A stretch of DNA of 64,000 nucleotides from Geodermatophilus obscurus (GTDB taxonomy: Bacteria; Actinomycetota; Actinomycetes; Mycobacteriales; Geodermatophilaceae). A model generated the notes under the pieces. That model was not told where the DNA came from. It did no database searches and worked only from the letters and a program-made list of their open reading frames with translations. Numbering within the stretch: position 1 is the first letter of the stretch; each line of letters begins with the position of its first letter. Of the stretch, positions 41,601 to 49,145 are shown one piece after another. The translations under genes were made by a program, and so were the position numbers. The stretch is from contig NZ_FOWE01000002.1 of NCBI RefSeq assembly GCF_900115395.1, positions 124,001-188,000 of the forward strand. The letters are read 5' to 3'.

Positions 41601-41927
41601 TCAGAGCCAGGGCAGCGAGAGCACCAGGTCGAGGTCGTCGGGGGCGTCGCCGTCACGGACGAGCCGGTTGGGCTGGCGGTGGCCGCACGCCGTGCAGCGG
41701 TGCACCACCTGCCAGCCCTTGCCGGACTTCTCGACCAGCCCGATCGGCTCCATCGGCTGCCGGCACCCGCTGGCACGGTCGCCGGGCAGGTCGTCGACGT
41801 GCAGCGACCACAGGCAGACCGGGCAGTGGTTGCGGTAGTGCCCGTCGGTGTTGGCCGGGACGTCGGCGGCGCAGTGCACGCAGGCGAAGCCGGTGTTCTC
41901 CGCCCGCCGGGAGCGGGTCACGCGCAC
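41601..41927 (-). CDS. RNHCP domain zinc-ribbon-like protein
   Basis: 108 residues. 'NTGFACVHCAADVPANTDGHYRNHCPVCLWSLHVD' holds the C-x-x-C, RNHCP and C-x-x-C elements that define the RNHCP family (key part HYRNHCPVCLWS). 'VHRCTACGHRQPNRL' gives the second C-x-x-C pair, so one or two zinc sites are likely. 'MEPIGLVEKSGKGWQVVHRC' precedes it. Function unknown; small nucleic-acid binding proteins of this type are proposed to act with RNA. It lies directly behind greA on the same strand, 13 bp away, probably co-transcribed. Confidence 0.88.
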   Translation of the reverse strand: MRVTRSRRAENTGFACVHCAADVPANTDGHYRNHCPVCLWSLHVDDLPGDRASGCRQPMEPIGLVEKSGKGWQVVHRCTACGHRQPNRLVRDGDAPDDLDLVLSLPWL

Positions 41928-41940
41928 GGGAGGGTCCGGG

Positions 41941-42441
41941 TCAGGGGACGAACGGCTCGACGGCGACGACCTCGACGGTGATGTCGCGGCCGTTCGGCGC
42001 CTTGTAGGTGACCGACGTGCCCGGCTCCGAGCCCATGATCGCCGAGCCCATCGCCGACTCCGGCGAGTAGACGGCGAGGTCGGTGGTGCCGGCGATCTCG
42101 CGCGAGCCGAGGAGGAACTTCTCGGTGTCGTCGTCGCCCTGGAACCGGATGGTGATCACGGTGCCCAGCTCGGCGGTGGTCGCCGTCGTCGGGGGCTCGC
42201 CGACGCGCGCCTTGCGCAGCAGGTCGGTGAGCTGGCGGATCCGGCCCTCCTGCTTGCCCTGCTCCTCCTTGGCGGCGTGGTAGCCGCCGTTCTCCTTGAG
42301 GTCACCCTCCTCGCGGCGGGCGTTGATCTCGGCGGCCATGGCGGGCCGGCCGGCCACCAACTGGTCGAGCTCGGCCTTCAGCCGGTCGTGGGCCTCCTGG
42401 GTCAGCCAGATGCCCTGCTCGTGCTCAGTGGGGGTGGTCAC
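41941..42441 (-). CDS. greA: Transcription elongation factor GreA
   Basis: 166 residues, normal length. N-terminal coiled coil ('TQEAHDRLKAELDQLVAGRP', then 'INARREEGDLKENGGYHAAK', whose tip DxxE equivalent is 'EEGDLKEN'), which enters the RNA-polymerase secondary channel and stimulates cleavage of backtracked RNA. The C-terminal FKBP-like domain has 'GSREIAGTTDLAVYSPESAMG' (key part VYSPESAMGSAIMG). GreA of actinobacteria usually has this mixture. Promoter-like TAGTTT about 64 nt upstream. Confidence 0.95.
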   Translation of the reverse strand: MTTPTEHEQGIWLTQEAHDRLKAELDQLVAGRPAMAAEINARREEGDLKENGGYHAAKEEQGKQEGRIRQLTDLLRKARVGEPPTTATTAELGTVITIRFQGDDDTEKFLLGSREIAGTTDLAVYSPESAMGSAIMGSEPGTSVTYKAPNGRDITVEVVAVEPFVP

Positions 42442-42504
42442 GCGTGGAACTCCTGCAGCTCGGGGGCCACCTCCCGGACGGGAGGCGGTCGACGTCGATC
42501 CGCC

Positions 42505-42510
42505 AAACTA
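42505..42510 (-). promoter_or_regulatory. -10 box candidate (TAGTTT) of greA
   Basis: On the minus strand TAGTTT would start RNA near 42498, giving a leader of roughly 57 nt that contains a CTCCCG/CGGGAG hairpin (about 42470-42489). No convincing -35. Confidence 0.4.
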
Positions 42511-42643
42511 ACACCGGCCGACGGGCCCCTGCACGGACCCGAGGACCCGCCGGGAGTGCAGGACCGTACCCACGACGGGCGTGAAGAGCAGCACATCCAC
42601 CCCTCCGGGCCACCGCCCGCGGCGGACCGTCCCCGCCACGGGG

Positions 42644-42649
42644 GACACT
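42644..42649 (+). promoter_or_regulatory. -10-like box (GACACT) of mca
   Basis: GACACT lies 6 nt before GTG 42656 without a Shine-Dalgarno. The same hexamer and spacing precede the geranylgeranyl-reductase-like gene (46883-46888). Probably leaderless; the first base deviates from TAnnnT. Confidence 0.4.
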
Positions 42650-42655
42650 GGTCGG

Positions 42656-43543
42656 GTGACCGAAGCAGACCCGTTGCGCCTGCTCGCCGTGCACGCCCAC
42701 CCCGACGACGAGTCGAGCAAGGGCGCGGCGACCATGGCGAAGTACGTCGCCGAGGGCGTCGAGGTGCTGGTGGCGACGTGCACCGGCGGCGAGCGCGGCT
42801 CCGTGCTCAACCCGGCCCTGGACCGCCCGGAAGTGTGGGAGCGCCTGCCGCAGCTGCGCGTCGAGGAGATGGCGCGCGCCCGCGAGATCCTCGGCGTCCG
42901 GCAGGAGTTCCTCGGCTTCGTCGACTCCGGCCTCCCCGAGGGCGACCCGCTGCCGCCGCTGCCCGAGGGCTGCTTCGCGCTGGTGCCCACCGAGGAGGCC
43001 GCCGCACCGCTGGTCGAGATCATCCGGCGGTTCCGCCCGCAGGTGGTACTCACGTACGACGAGCGCGGCGGTTACCCGCACCCCGACCACATCAAGACGC
43101 ACGACATCTCCGTCGTCGCCTTCGAGGCGGCCGGCGACCCCGAGCGCTACCCGGAGCTGGGTGAGCCGTGGCAGCCGAGCAAGCTCTACTACCACATGGG
43201 CTTCACGCTGACCCGGATGCGGGCGTTGCACGAGGCGATGCTCGAGGCCGGCGCGGAGTCGCCCTACGCCGAGTGGCTGGCGACCTGGGACCCCGAGCGG
43301 GACATGTCGCACCGGGTGACCACCCGGGTGCCCTGCGCGGACTACTTCCCCGTGCGCGACGCCGCGCTCATCGCGCACGCCACCCAGATCGATCCCACCG
43401 GCCGCTGGTTCGCCTGCCCGATGGACGTCCAGCAGCGGGTCTGGCCCACCGAGGACTACGAGCTGGCCCGCTCGCTGGTCGACTCGACGCTGCCCGAGGA
43501 CGACCTGTTCGCCGGCATCCGCAGTGAGGTGACCATCCCGTGA
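42656..43543 (+). CDS. mca: Mycothiol S-conjugate amidase
   Basis: 295 residues. Zn ligands in 'AVHAHPDDESSKGAATMAKY' (H-P-D-D) and in 'YDERGGYPHPDHIKTHD' (H-x-D-H). The stretch 'TCTGGERGSVLNPALDRP' and the length separate Mca from the related deacetylase MshB. It cleaves the amide of mycothiol conjugates, releasing mercapturic acids for export: detoxification of electrophiles in organisms using mycothiol instead of glutathione. GTG 42656 gives the normal start. Its stop overlaps the start of the small membrane protein behind it. Confidence 0.93.
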   Translation: MTEADPLRLLAVHAHPDDESSKGAATMAKYVAEGVEVLVATCTGGERGSVLNPALDRPEVWERLPQLRVEEMARAREILGVRQEFLGFVDSGLPEGDPLPPLPEGCFALVPTEEAAAPLVEIIRRFRPQVVLTYDERGGYPHPDHIKTHDISVVAFEAAGDPERYPELGEPWQPSKLYYHMGFTLTRMRALHEAMLEAGAESPYAEWLATWDPERDMSHRVTTRVPCADYFPVRDAALIAHATQIDPTGRWFACPMDVQQRVWPTEDYELARSLVDSTLPEDDLFAGIRSEVTIP

Positions 43544-43878
43544 ACACGATCGCCGCGGTCGGCACGGTGCTCGCCGCCGAGCCGCAGCTGCCCGAGGACG
43601 TCGGCAAGTCCGGCCCGCTCGGGCTCTTCCTGATCCTCGTCCTGCTGCTCGCCACCGCGCTGCTGGTGCGGTCGATGGGCAAGCACCTCAGGCGGCTGCC
43701 CCGCAGCTTCGACGAGGACGACGGCCCGCGGGTCGTCGTCCCGGACACCCCGGCCGAGCTGGTCGAGCCACGGCAGCCCGGCCAGGACCTGCTCGACACG
43801 CTGCGCCGCGCCCCGCGGGCGATCGAGGGCCCGCGGGCCGGGCGCGACGACGACCGGGACGGCCCGCCGGCGCACTGA
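43540..43878 (+). CDS. Small single-pass membrane protein
   Basis: 112 residues, GTG overlapping the mca stop (GTGA). A short extracellular N-terminus with 'PQLPEDVGKSGPLGLFLILV' leads into one membrane helix (about residues 26-45), then a basic stretch 'KHLRRLPRSF' and an acidic, Pro-rich cytoplasmic tail. Similar proteins follow mca in many actinobacteria; no function is known. Translational coupling makes a link with mycothiol metabolism possible, which is inference. Confidence 0.75.
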   Translation: MNTIAAVGTVLAAEPQLPEDVGKSGPLGLFLILVLLLATALLVRSMGKHLRRLPRSFDEDDGPRVVVPDTPAELVEPRQPGQDLLDTLRRAPRAIEGPRAGRDDDRDGPPAH

Positions 43879-43901
43879 CGCCGGCGGGCCGCGACCCGGC
43901 C

Positions 43902-43936
43902 ACGGGCGGGTGGGTGGTGACGGCCCACCCGCCCGT
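43902..43936. terminator. Hairpin after the mca operon
   Basis: 13-bp perfect stem ACGGGCGGGTGGG (43902-43914) with 43924-43936, loop 9 nt. Sits in the convergent gap before the AMIN-like gene and ends only 6 bp from its stop. Confidence 0.75.
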
Positions 43937-43941
43937 CGTCG

Positions 43942-44499
43942 TCACCAGGTGTGCGCCACGTCGACGACGAGACGCGAGCCGTCGCCGGGCCCGTCCAGGA
44001 CCTGCACCCGGAAGGGCAGCCGGGCGCGGACGCCCACGCCGAACCGGCTCTCCCCCTCGAAGGACTTTGCCCACGCCACCTGGCGGAAGGTGCTGTAGCC
44101 GCGGACGTCGAGGGCCTCGGCGGCGTTGCGCGGGGCGTAGGTCGCCGCTCCACCACCGTCGTACGCCGGGGTGTGCACCAGCACCTGCAGGTCGGCGGCC
44201 CCGCGGAGCGGGACGACGCGGCCCGAACCGTCCTCGATGACCTCGCGGACGTAGCGCACGTCGTAGGACACGTCGGACGCGTCGACGCCGTCGAGGTCGA
44301 GGACGAGCCGGTCGTAGCAGGCGTGCCGGCCGCTGCGGGCGTCGTCGAGCGTGCCGCCCCCGTCCTCGACGGCGGACTCGGTCAGCGAGCCCCACGCCGT
44401 GCTGCAGGTGGGGGCGGCGGTGGCGGGCAGGACGGCGCCGGCGAGGGCGGCCGCGGCGGCGGACACGACGACGGCGGCGCGGGTGAGGGTGGTGCTCAT
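43942..44499 (-). CDS. Secreted AMIN-like domain protein
   Basis: 185 residues. Sec signal peptide (residues 1-28, basic start, hydrophobic core, cleavage after 'LPATAA'). The mature part carries 'ARSGRHACYDRLVLDLDG', 'YDVRYVREVIEDGSG', 'LRGAADLQVLVHTPAYD' and 'FRVQVLDGPGDGSRLVVDVAH', the pattern of actinobacterial AMIN-like (DUF-type) secreted proteins. AMIN domains bind envelope polymers such as peptidoglycan, so a wall role is likely. Two Cys (about 32 and 60) could form a disulfide. Promoter must lie in the 200-bp gap upstream. Confidence 0.8.
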   Translation of the reverse strand: MSTTLTRAAVVVSAAAAALAGAVLPATAAPTCSTAWGSLTESAVEDGGGTLDDARSGRHACYDRLVLDLDGVDASDVSYDVRYVREVIEDGSGRVVPLRGAADLQVLVHTPAYDGGGAATYAPRNAAEALDVRGYSTFRQVAWAKSFEGESRFGVGVRARLPFRVQVLDGPGDGSRLVVDVAHTW

Positions 44500-44700
44500 G
44501 GTGTGCCTCCCGGGGTCAGGGGGATCGGCGGTGCGGACGAGGACGAGGGTCCGCAGACACGCCGTCCCGCGCCATGGCCAGGACTGCGCGGAAGTGTCGA
44601 TCCCAGCGCCGTTCCCCGGGCAGATGTCGACGACGAACAGCCCTCCGGGCGCGACACGGAACGGCAGATGTCGCCAGGGTCACCAAATGGCGACGCTCGG
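44500..44700 (-). promoter_or_regulatory. Leader region of the AMIN-like gene with direct repeats and SDR 3' hairpin
   Basis: 201 bp. GCAGATGTCG occurs at 44621-44630 and 44665-44674, and CGTTCC (44611-44616) can pair with GGAACG (44659-44664), giving a structured segment. GTCGCCA/TGGCGAC (44671-44677, 44689-44695) forms a hairpin just behind the SDR stop, a probable terminator. No clear -10. Confidence 0.4.
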
Positions 44701-45372
44701 TCAGCGGCGCGGTCCGTGCCTCCGGGCCACCATCCGCAGCACCGTCCCGGCGGCCTCGTTGCGGTCGAGCACCGCGAGCATCGTGGCGACGTCGTCGGCG
44801 TAGGGGGAGCCGTCGGCGACGTAGGTCGTGCGGCGCTGCCCGATGCCGGTGCTCACCGAGCCCGGCTCGACGGTGGTGATGTGCACGCTGAACGGGGACA
44901 GCTCCAGCCGCGCGGCGTCGGCGAAGCCACGGATCGCCGCCTCGGTGGCCACGTAGGACGAGTGGTGCGCCAGCGGGAAGCTCGCCGGCATCGACCCGAC
45001 CATCACCACCCGCCCGTGGCCGGGGGCGCGCATGCCCGGGAGGGCCAGCTGGGTCAGCCGGACCGGGGCGAGCACGTCGAGGCGGAACAGCCGCTCCAGC
45101 GCCTCGGCCGGCAGCCCCTCCAGCGGGCCGCTCTGGCTCTCCCCGGCGGCGTTGACCAGGACGTCGACGTCGGCCAGCCGCCCGGCGAACGCCTCGACGG
45201 CAGCCGGGTCGGTCAGGTCCAGGGCGGCGTACTCCACTCTGGGTACCCGGTCGGCCGGTGCCAGCCGGTCGGGGTCGCGGCTGGCACCGAGCACGGAGTG
45301 GCCGCGGGCGACGAGGGCGGCGGCGGTGGCCCGGCCGATCCCCGACGAGGCCCCGGTGACCAGCGCCCTCAC
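44701..45372 (-). CDS. Short-chain dehydrogenase/reductase with YxxxE instead of YxxxK
   Basis: 223 residues from GTG 45372 ('MRALVTGASSGIGRATAAAL', the TGxxxGIG NAD(P)-binding motif). 'LDLTDPAAVEAF' and 'DVLVNAAGES' (NNAG-type) follow. Catalytic Ser and Tyr are in 'HHSSYVATEAAIRG', but the lysine expected four residues after Tyr is Glu, coded GAG. 'VEPGSVSTGIG' closes the core. Substrate unknown. Without the Lys, hydride transfer by the usual mechanism would be impaired. Divergent from the RHH-like gene, whose start is about 207 bp away. Confidence 0.85.
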   Translation of the reverse strand: MRALVTGASSGIGRATAAALVARGHSVLGASRDPDRLAPADRVPRVEYAALDLTDPAAVEAFAGRLADVDVLVNAAGESQSGPLEGLPAEALERLFRLDVLAPVRLTQLALPGMRAPGHGRVVMVGSMPASFPLAHHSSYVATEAAIRGFADAARLELSPFSVHITTVEPGSVSTGIGQRRTTYVADGSPYADDVATMLAVLDRNEAAGTVLRMVARRHGPRR

Positions 45373-45535
45373 CGGGACGCCGCGGGCCGGGGGTCGGGCC
45401 GCTTCGGACCGGCGGGGACACCGGGACACCGTGGACCGGCGCCGGGACGGCGGAACCGGCGTGTCCTCTCCCGGGGCGGAGGATGGGCCGGCGCACCGTC
45501 CGCTCTGGGCGTAGCCCGACCGGGCCCGATCAGCG

Positions 45536-45556
45536 TTACCGTGTAAGCGTGTAATC
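45536..45556 (+). promoter_or_regulatory. Operator-like repeats before the RHH-like gene
   Basis: TTAC-CGT-GTAA inverted repeat (45536-45546), followed by another GTAA (45551-45554). CGTGTAA is repeated directly at 45540-45546 and 45548-45554, period 8 bp. AT-rich in a GC-rich setting and only 24 nt before the start; it suits cooperative binding of ribbon-helix-helix dimers. Confidence 0.5.
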
Positions 45557-45579
45557 AGATGTGCCACGAGGAGGCCGCC

Positions 45580-46188
45580 GTGTACGGACACCACCGTTTC
45601 GCCGATTCCCCCTTCGCCCGCATGGGCGCCCCCGGCTTCCGCGGTCGCGGACCGGGCGGACGCGGCCGCGGCGCCGACAGCTCGCCGCCGGTCGACCGCG
45701 CCGAGGTCGCCGGCTGGTTCGCCGGCCGGCTGCCCGACGGCTGGTTCACCGGCCCCGTCGAGCTGGTCGTCGACCGCGACGAGATCACCGTCGTCGGCCC
45801 GCTCGCCGAGCCCGAGGCCGGCGAGGGCGACCCCGCCGCCGCCCGCGCCGGGCGGATCGCGCGGTTTCGCGAGGACACCCGCGAGCAGCGGATGGCCATC
45901 GCCGACGCCGCGCAGGCCCGCTACGGCCGCTCGGTGGCCTGGGGCGCCGCCTGCGGTGACGTCCGCGAGGTCTTCACCAACGCCTCGGTGCCGGTGATGA
46001 CGCGGCTGCGCCAGCCCGAGCGGCTGGTGCTCGACACCCTCGTCGACGCCGGCGTCGCCCGGTCCCGGTCGGAGGCGCTGGTCTGGGCGGTCCGGCTGGT
46101 CGGGCAGCACGCCGACGAGTGGCTGACCGAGCTGCGCCAGGCCATGGCGTCGGTGGAGGAGGTCCGGGCGCGCGGCCCGCAGACCTGA
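45580..46188 (+). CDS. Conserved actinobacterial protein with C-terminal RHH-like segment
   Basis: 202 residues. GTG 45580 is preferred over ATG 45559 because GAGGAGG (45568-45574) lies 5 nt before it. N-terminal 40 residues are Gly/Arg-rich ('FRGRGPGGRGRGADS'), then a domain with 'VAGWFAGRLPDGWFTGPVEL' and 'DRDEITVVGPL', a helical middle ('RQRMAIADAAQARYGRSVAW' with EQ before it), and near the C-terminus 'TLVDAGVARSRSEALVWAVR', which resembles the helix-turn-helix part of RHH repressors. No named family is recognised. Operator-like repeats directly upstream suggest self-regulation. Confidence 0.75.
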   Translation: MYGHHRFADSPFARMGAPGFRGRGPGGRGRGADSSPPVDRAEVAGWFAGRLPDGWFTGPVELVVDRDEITVVGPLAEPEAGEGDPAAARAGRIARFREDTREQRMAIADAAQARYGRSVAWGAACGDVREVFTNASVPVMTRLRQPERLVLDTLVDAGVARSRSEALVWAVRLVGQHADEWLTELRQAMASVEEVRARGPQT

Positions 46189-46207
46189 CCTCTGCCAGGC
46201 TGGCGGG

Positions 46208-46864
46208 GTGAGCCCGGAGCTGCTGCGGTCGGCCTACGGCGACCTCTCCGCCCTGGTGTCCGACCTGCGGCCGGAGGAGGGCTGGCAGCCCAGCGGGTGC
46301 GCCGGCTGGAGCGTCCTCGACCTCACCCAGCACCTGCTCGACGACGCCCGCCGGGGACTGGTCGCACTGGCCACCCCGGCGGACGGCCCGGCCACCACCG
46401 ACGCCGTCGCGTACTGGCGGTCCTGGCAGCCCTCGCCGGAGGACGACGACTCGACGGCCTGGCGCACCCGCGTCCGGGCCAGCGTCACCGGCGGGCTGCC
46501 GGGCCTGGCACCCCTGTACGCGGAGACGGCGGCCGCGGTGGTCGTCGCGGCCGGCCGCGCGGACCCCGGTGGCCTCGTGGCGACGCAGGGCTGGGTCGTG
46601 CGCGTGGACGACCTGCTGTCCACGCTCGCCGTCGAGGCCGCCGTCCACCACCTCGACCTGGTGGCGCACCTGGACCGGCCCGGGCCCCCGCCCGGAGCGC
46701 TCGCGGAGGTGCGGCGGGTGCTGGGGGAACTGCTCGGGCACCCGCTGCCGGCGGGGTGGGACGACGCGACGGCGGCCCGCCGCGGCACCGGCCGGGAGCC
46801 GCTCACCGACGCCGACCGTGCGGCGCTGGGGGACGCAGCGGCGTCGTTCCCGCTCTTCGGATAG
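46208..46864 (+). CDS. Maleylpyruvate-isomerase-family mycothiol-dependent enzyme (DinB-like fold)
   Basis: 218 residues. 'GWQPSGCAGWSVLDLTQHLL' is the MDMPI N-terminal motif with the first metal His (Q-H-L); 'VEAAVHHLDLVAHL' supplies the other His ligands. A C-terminal helical piece follows. Such proteins use mycothiol as cofactor in isomerase or transferase reactions, or act as thiol-S-transferases; the exact reaction is unknown. 19 bp after the RHH-like gene. A CAGGCT hexamer 6 nt before GTG may be a leaderless -10. Confidence 0.85.
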   Translation: MSPELLRSAYGDLSALVSDLRPEEGWQPSGCAGWSVLDLTQHLLDDARRGLVALATPADGPATTDAVAYWRSWQPSPEDDDSTAWRTRVRASVTGGLPGLAPLYAETAAAVVVAAGRADPGGLVATQGWVVRVDDLLSTLAVEAAVHHLDLVAHLDRPGPPPGALAEVRRVLGELLGHPLPAGWDDATAARRGTGREPLTDADRAALGDAAASFPLFG

Positions 46865-46894
46865 CGCACCCCGCCGAGCAGGGACACTGGGGAC

Positions 46895-48148
46895 GTGCCC
46901 CCCACCGCTGCCCTCCCGTCCGCGACCGACGTCCTCGTGGTGGGCGCCGGTCCGGCCGGCTCGGCCGCCGCGGCCTGGGCGGCCCGCGCGGGGCACGACG
47001 TCGTGCTCGCCGACGCGGCGGTCTTCCCCCGCGACAAGACCTGCGGCGACGGGCTGACCCCCCGGGCGGTCGCCGAGCTGGACCTGCTCGGCCTGGGCGA
47101 CTGGGTGCGCGGGCACGCCCGCAACCGGGGTCTGCGCGCCGCCGGCTTCGGCCGGCAGTGGGAGCTGCCCTGGCCCGGCGGGCAGTTCCCCGACCACGGC
47201 AGCGCCGTCCCGCGCACGGAGCTCGACGCGCGCATCCGGGAGGTGGCGCTCGCCGCGGGGGCGGTCCCGTTCGACGGCGCACGGGCGGTCGACGTGGAGC
47301 GCGACGGTGACCGGGTGCGCGCGGTGGTCTTCGAGCTCGCCGACGACAGCCGGGTCAGCGTCGCCTGCCGGCGGCTCGTCGTCGCCGACGGCGTGCGGTC
47401 GCCGCTGGGCCGGGTGCTCGGCCGGGAGTGGCACCGCGACACCGCCTACGGGGTGGCCGCGCGCAGCTACGTCCGCTCCGGCCGCAGCGACGACGAGTGG
47501 ATCTCCTCGCACCTGGAGCTGCGCGGTGAGGAGGGCGAGCTGCTGTCGGGCTACGGCTGGGTCTTCCCGCTGGGTGCCGCTGCCGGCGAGGTCAACCTCG
47601 GCGTCGGCACCCTGGCGACGGCGCGGCGGCCGGCCGGCGTGCAGCTGAAGTCGCTGCTGGAGTTCTACGCCGAGTCGCGGCGCGAGGAGTGGCAGCTCGA
47701 CGGGCCGGTCCGCGGTGTCGCCTCCGCGCTGCTGCCGATGGGCGGCGCCGTCTCCGGGGTCGCCGGCCGGAACTGGGCACTGATCGGCGACGCCGCCGGG
47801 TGCGTCAACCCGCTCAACGGCGAGGGCATCGACTACGGCCTCGAGACCGGTCGCGCCGTCGTCGGCCTGTTCGCGGAGGACGACTGGTCGCGCGCCTGGC
47901 CGGCCACGCTCCGGGAGCACTACGGCGAGGCGTTCTCCATCGCCCGGCGGCTGGCCGCCCTGCTGACGGTGCCCCGGTTCCTGCCGACGGCCGGTCCGGT
48001 CGGGATGCGCTCGCGGCCGCTGATGACCGTCGCGCTGCGGGTCATGGGCAACCTGGTCGGCGAGGCCGACCGCGACGTCGTCGCGCGGGCTTGGCGGGCG
48101 GCGGGCCGGGCCTCGACCCGGTGGGACGAGCGGCCGCCGTTCGGGTGA
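46895..48148 (+). CDS. Geranylgeranyl-reductase-family FAD oxidoreductase
   Basis: 417 residues. FAD motif 'VLVVGAGPAGSAAAAWAARA' at residues 12-31, 'RDKTCGDGLTPRAVAELDLL' (the C-G-D-G/L signature of GGR and MenJ), 'VVADGVRSPLGRVLGREW', and the second FAD motif 'WALIGDAAGCVNPLNGEGID'. It reduces double bonds in isoprenoid chains; in actinobacteria the close relatives act on menaquinone (MenJ) or archaeal-type lipids. Positioned 31 bp after the MDMPI gene. The nearby short cis-prenyltransferase suggests isoprenoid chemistry in this stretch. Confidence 0.9.
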   Translation: MPPTAALPSATDVLVVGAGPAGSAAAAWAARAGHDVVLADAAVFPRDKTCGDGLTPRAVAELDLLGLGDWVRGHARNRGLRAAGFGRQWELPWPGGQFPDHGSAVPRTELDARIREVALAAGAVPFDGARAVDVERDGDRVRAVVFELADDSRVSVACRRLVVADGVRSPLGRVLGREWHRDTAYGVAARSYVRSGRSDDEWISSHLELRGEEGELLSGYGWVFPLGAAAGEVNLGVGTLATARRPAGVQLKSLLEFYAESRREEWQLDGPVRGVASALLPMGGAVSGVAGRNWALIGDAAGCVNPLNGEGIDYGLETGRAVVGLFAEDDWSRAWPATLREHYGEAFSIARRLAALLTVPRFLPTAGPVGMRSRPLMTVALRVMGNLVGEADRDVVARAWRAAGRASTRWDERPPFG

Positions 48149-48198
48149 CCCGCCCACCCCCGGGGCCCCGCCGTGAGCGGTGGGGCAGGGGGCCCCGC

Positions 48199-49011
48199 TC
48201 AGACGAAGGGGGAGTTGTACATCGCGAAGTAGACGGCGATGTAGTGGCAGATCGCGGCCACGATCGTCATCGCGTGGAAGACCTCGTGGTAGCCGAAGAC
48301 GCCGGGCCACGGGTTGGGCCACTTGATCGCGTAGGCGACGCCCCCGACCGTGTAGAGCACGCCGCCGACCGCGAGCAGCACCAGCGAGGTCACCCCGGCG
48401 ATGTGCAGGATGTCGGTGAGGATGAAGACGGCCACCCAGCCGAGGCCGATGTAGAGCGGCACGCCCACCCACCGCGGTGCCGTGGGCCAGGTGAGCTTCA
48501 GGCAGACCCCGGCCAGGGCCCCGGCCCAGACGCCGACCAGCACCCACCAGCCCAGCGGCTGGTCGACGGCGAGCAGCGCGAACGGCGTGTAGGTGCCCGC
48601 GATGAACAGGAAGATCATCGAGTGGTCGAGCCGCTTCATGACCTTCCAGCCGCGGGGCGACCAGCGGCGGCGGTGGTAGAGCGCGCTGGTGCCGAACAGG
48701 CCGCAGATGGTCAGGCAGTAGACGGCGACGGAGAAGCCCGACCGGGCGCCGAGCACGGACGCCAGCGGGATCAGGACCGCGCCGGCGACGATCGCGCCGA
48801 AGAACGCGAACAGGTGCAGCCACCCGCGCATCCGCGGCCGGGTGTCGGGGTGCTCCCAGTCGTCGTCGGCGAAGTCCGCCGCCGTCCACGTCTGCTCGAC
48901 CTGCTCGCCCTCCGCGAGGACGGTGCCGACGGCGGCGGCGTGCGGGGCCTCGATCTCGGCCTGGTCCGCCTGCACCCGGACGGGCTGGCGGTCGTCGGGG
49001 ACACCGGTCAT
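48199..49011 (-). CDS. trhA: TrhA / hemolysin III family membrane protein (PAQR fold)
   Basis: 270 residues. A 60-residue acidic N-terminus precedes the conserved seven helices. Family signatures: 'FGTSALYHRRRWSPRGWKVM' with the Zn-binding His, 'RLDHSMIFLFIAGTYTPFAL', and near the end 'WPGVFGYHEVFHAMTIVAAI' with two more His. TrhA proteins set membrane fluidity and were first named for hemolysis. Located in the inner membrane. Monocistronic on the minus strand, divergent from the prenyltransferase gene. Confidence 0.93.
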   Translation of the reverse strand: MTGVPDDRQPVRVQADQAEIEAPHAAAVGTVLAEGEQVEQTWTAADFADDDWEHPDTRPRMRGWLHLFAFFGAIVAGAVLIPLASVLGARSGFSVAVYCLTICGLFGTSALYHRRRWSPRGWKVMKRLDHSMIFLFIAGTYTPFALLAVDQPLGWWVLVGVWAGALAGVCLKLTWPTAPRWVGVPLYIGLGWVAVFILTDILHIAGVTSLVLLAVGGVLYTVGGVAYAIKWPNPWPGVFGYHEVFHAMTIVAAICHYIAVYFAMYNSPFV

Positions 49012-49132
49012 GCACCGAGGTTACGGAGGCGTAGGGAACGGCGCACCGGCACGCGGCTGTGAGTTCGCCCCGCATCGGCGCAGGCCGGGGGAGGGGTGGT
49101 GCGCCCGCGGAACGGGAGCGTCCCGGGGGCCC

Positions 49133-49138
49133 TAGGCT
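49133..49138 (+). promoter_or_regulatory. -10 box (TAGGCT) of prenyltransferase gene, leaderless
   Basis: Same hexamer and the same 7-nt distance to GTG (49146) as before eno. No Shine-Dalgarno. Decides the start at 49146. Confidence 0.6.
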
Positions 49139-49145
49139 GGTGCCC

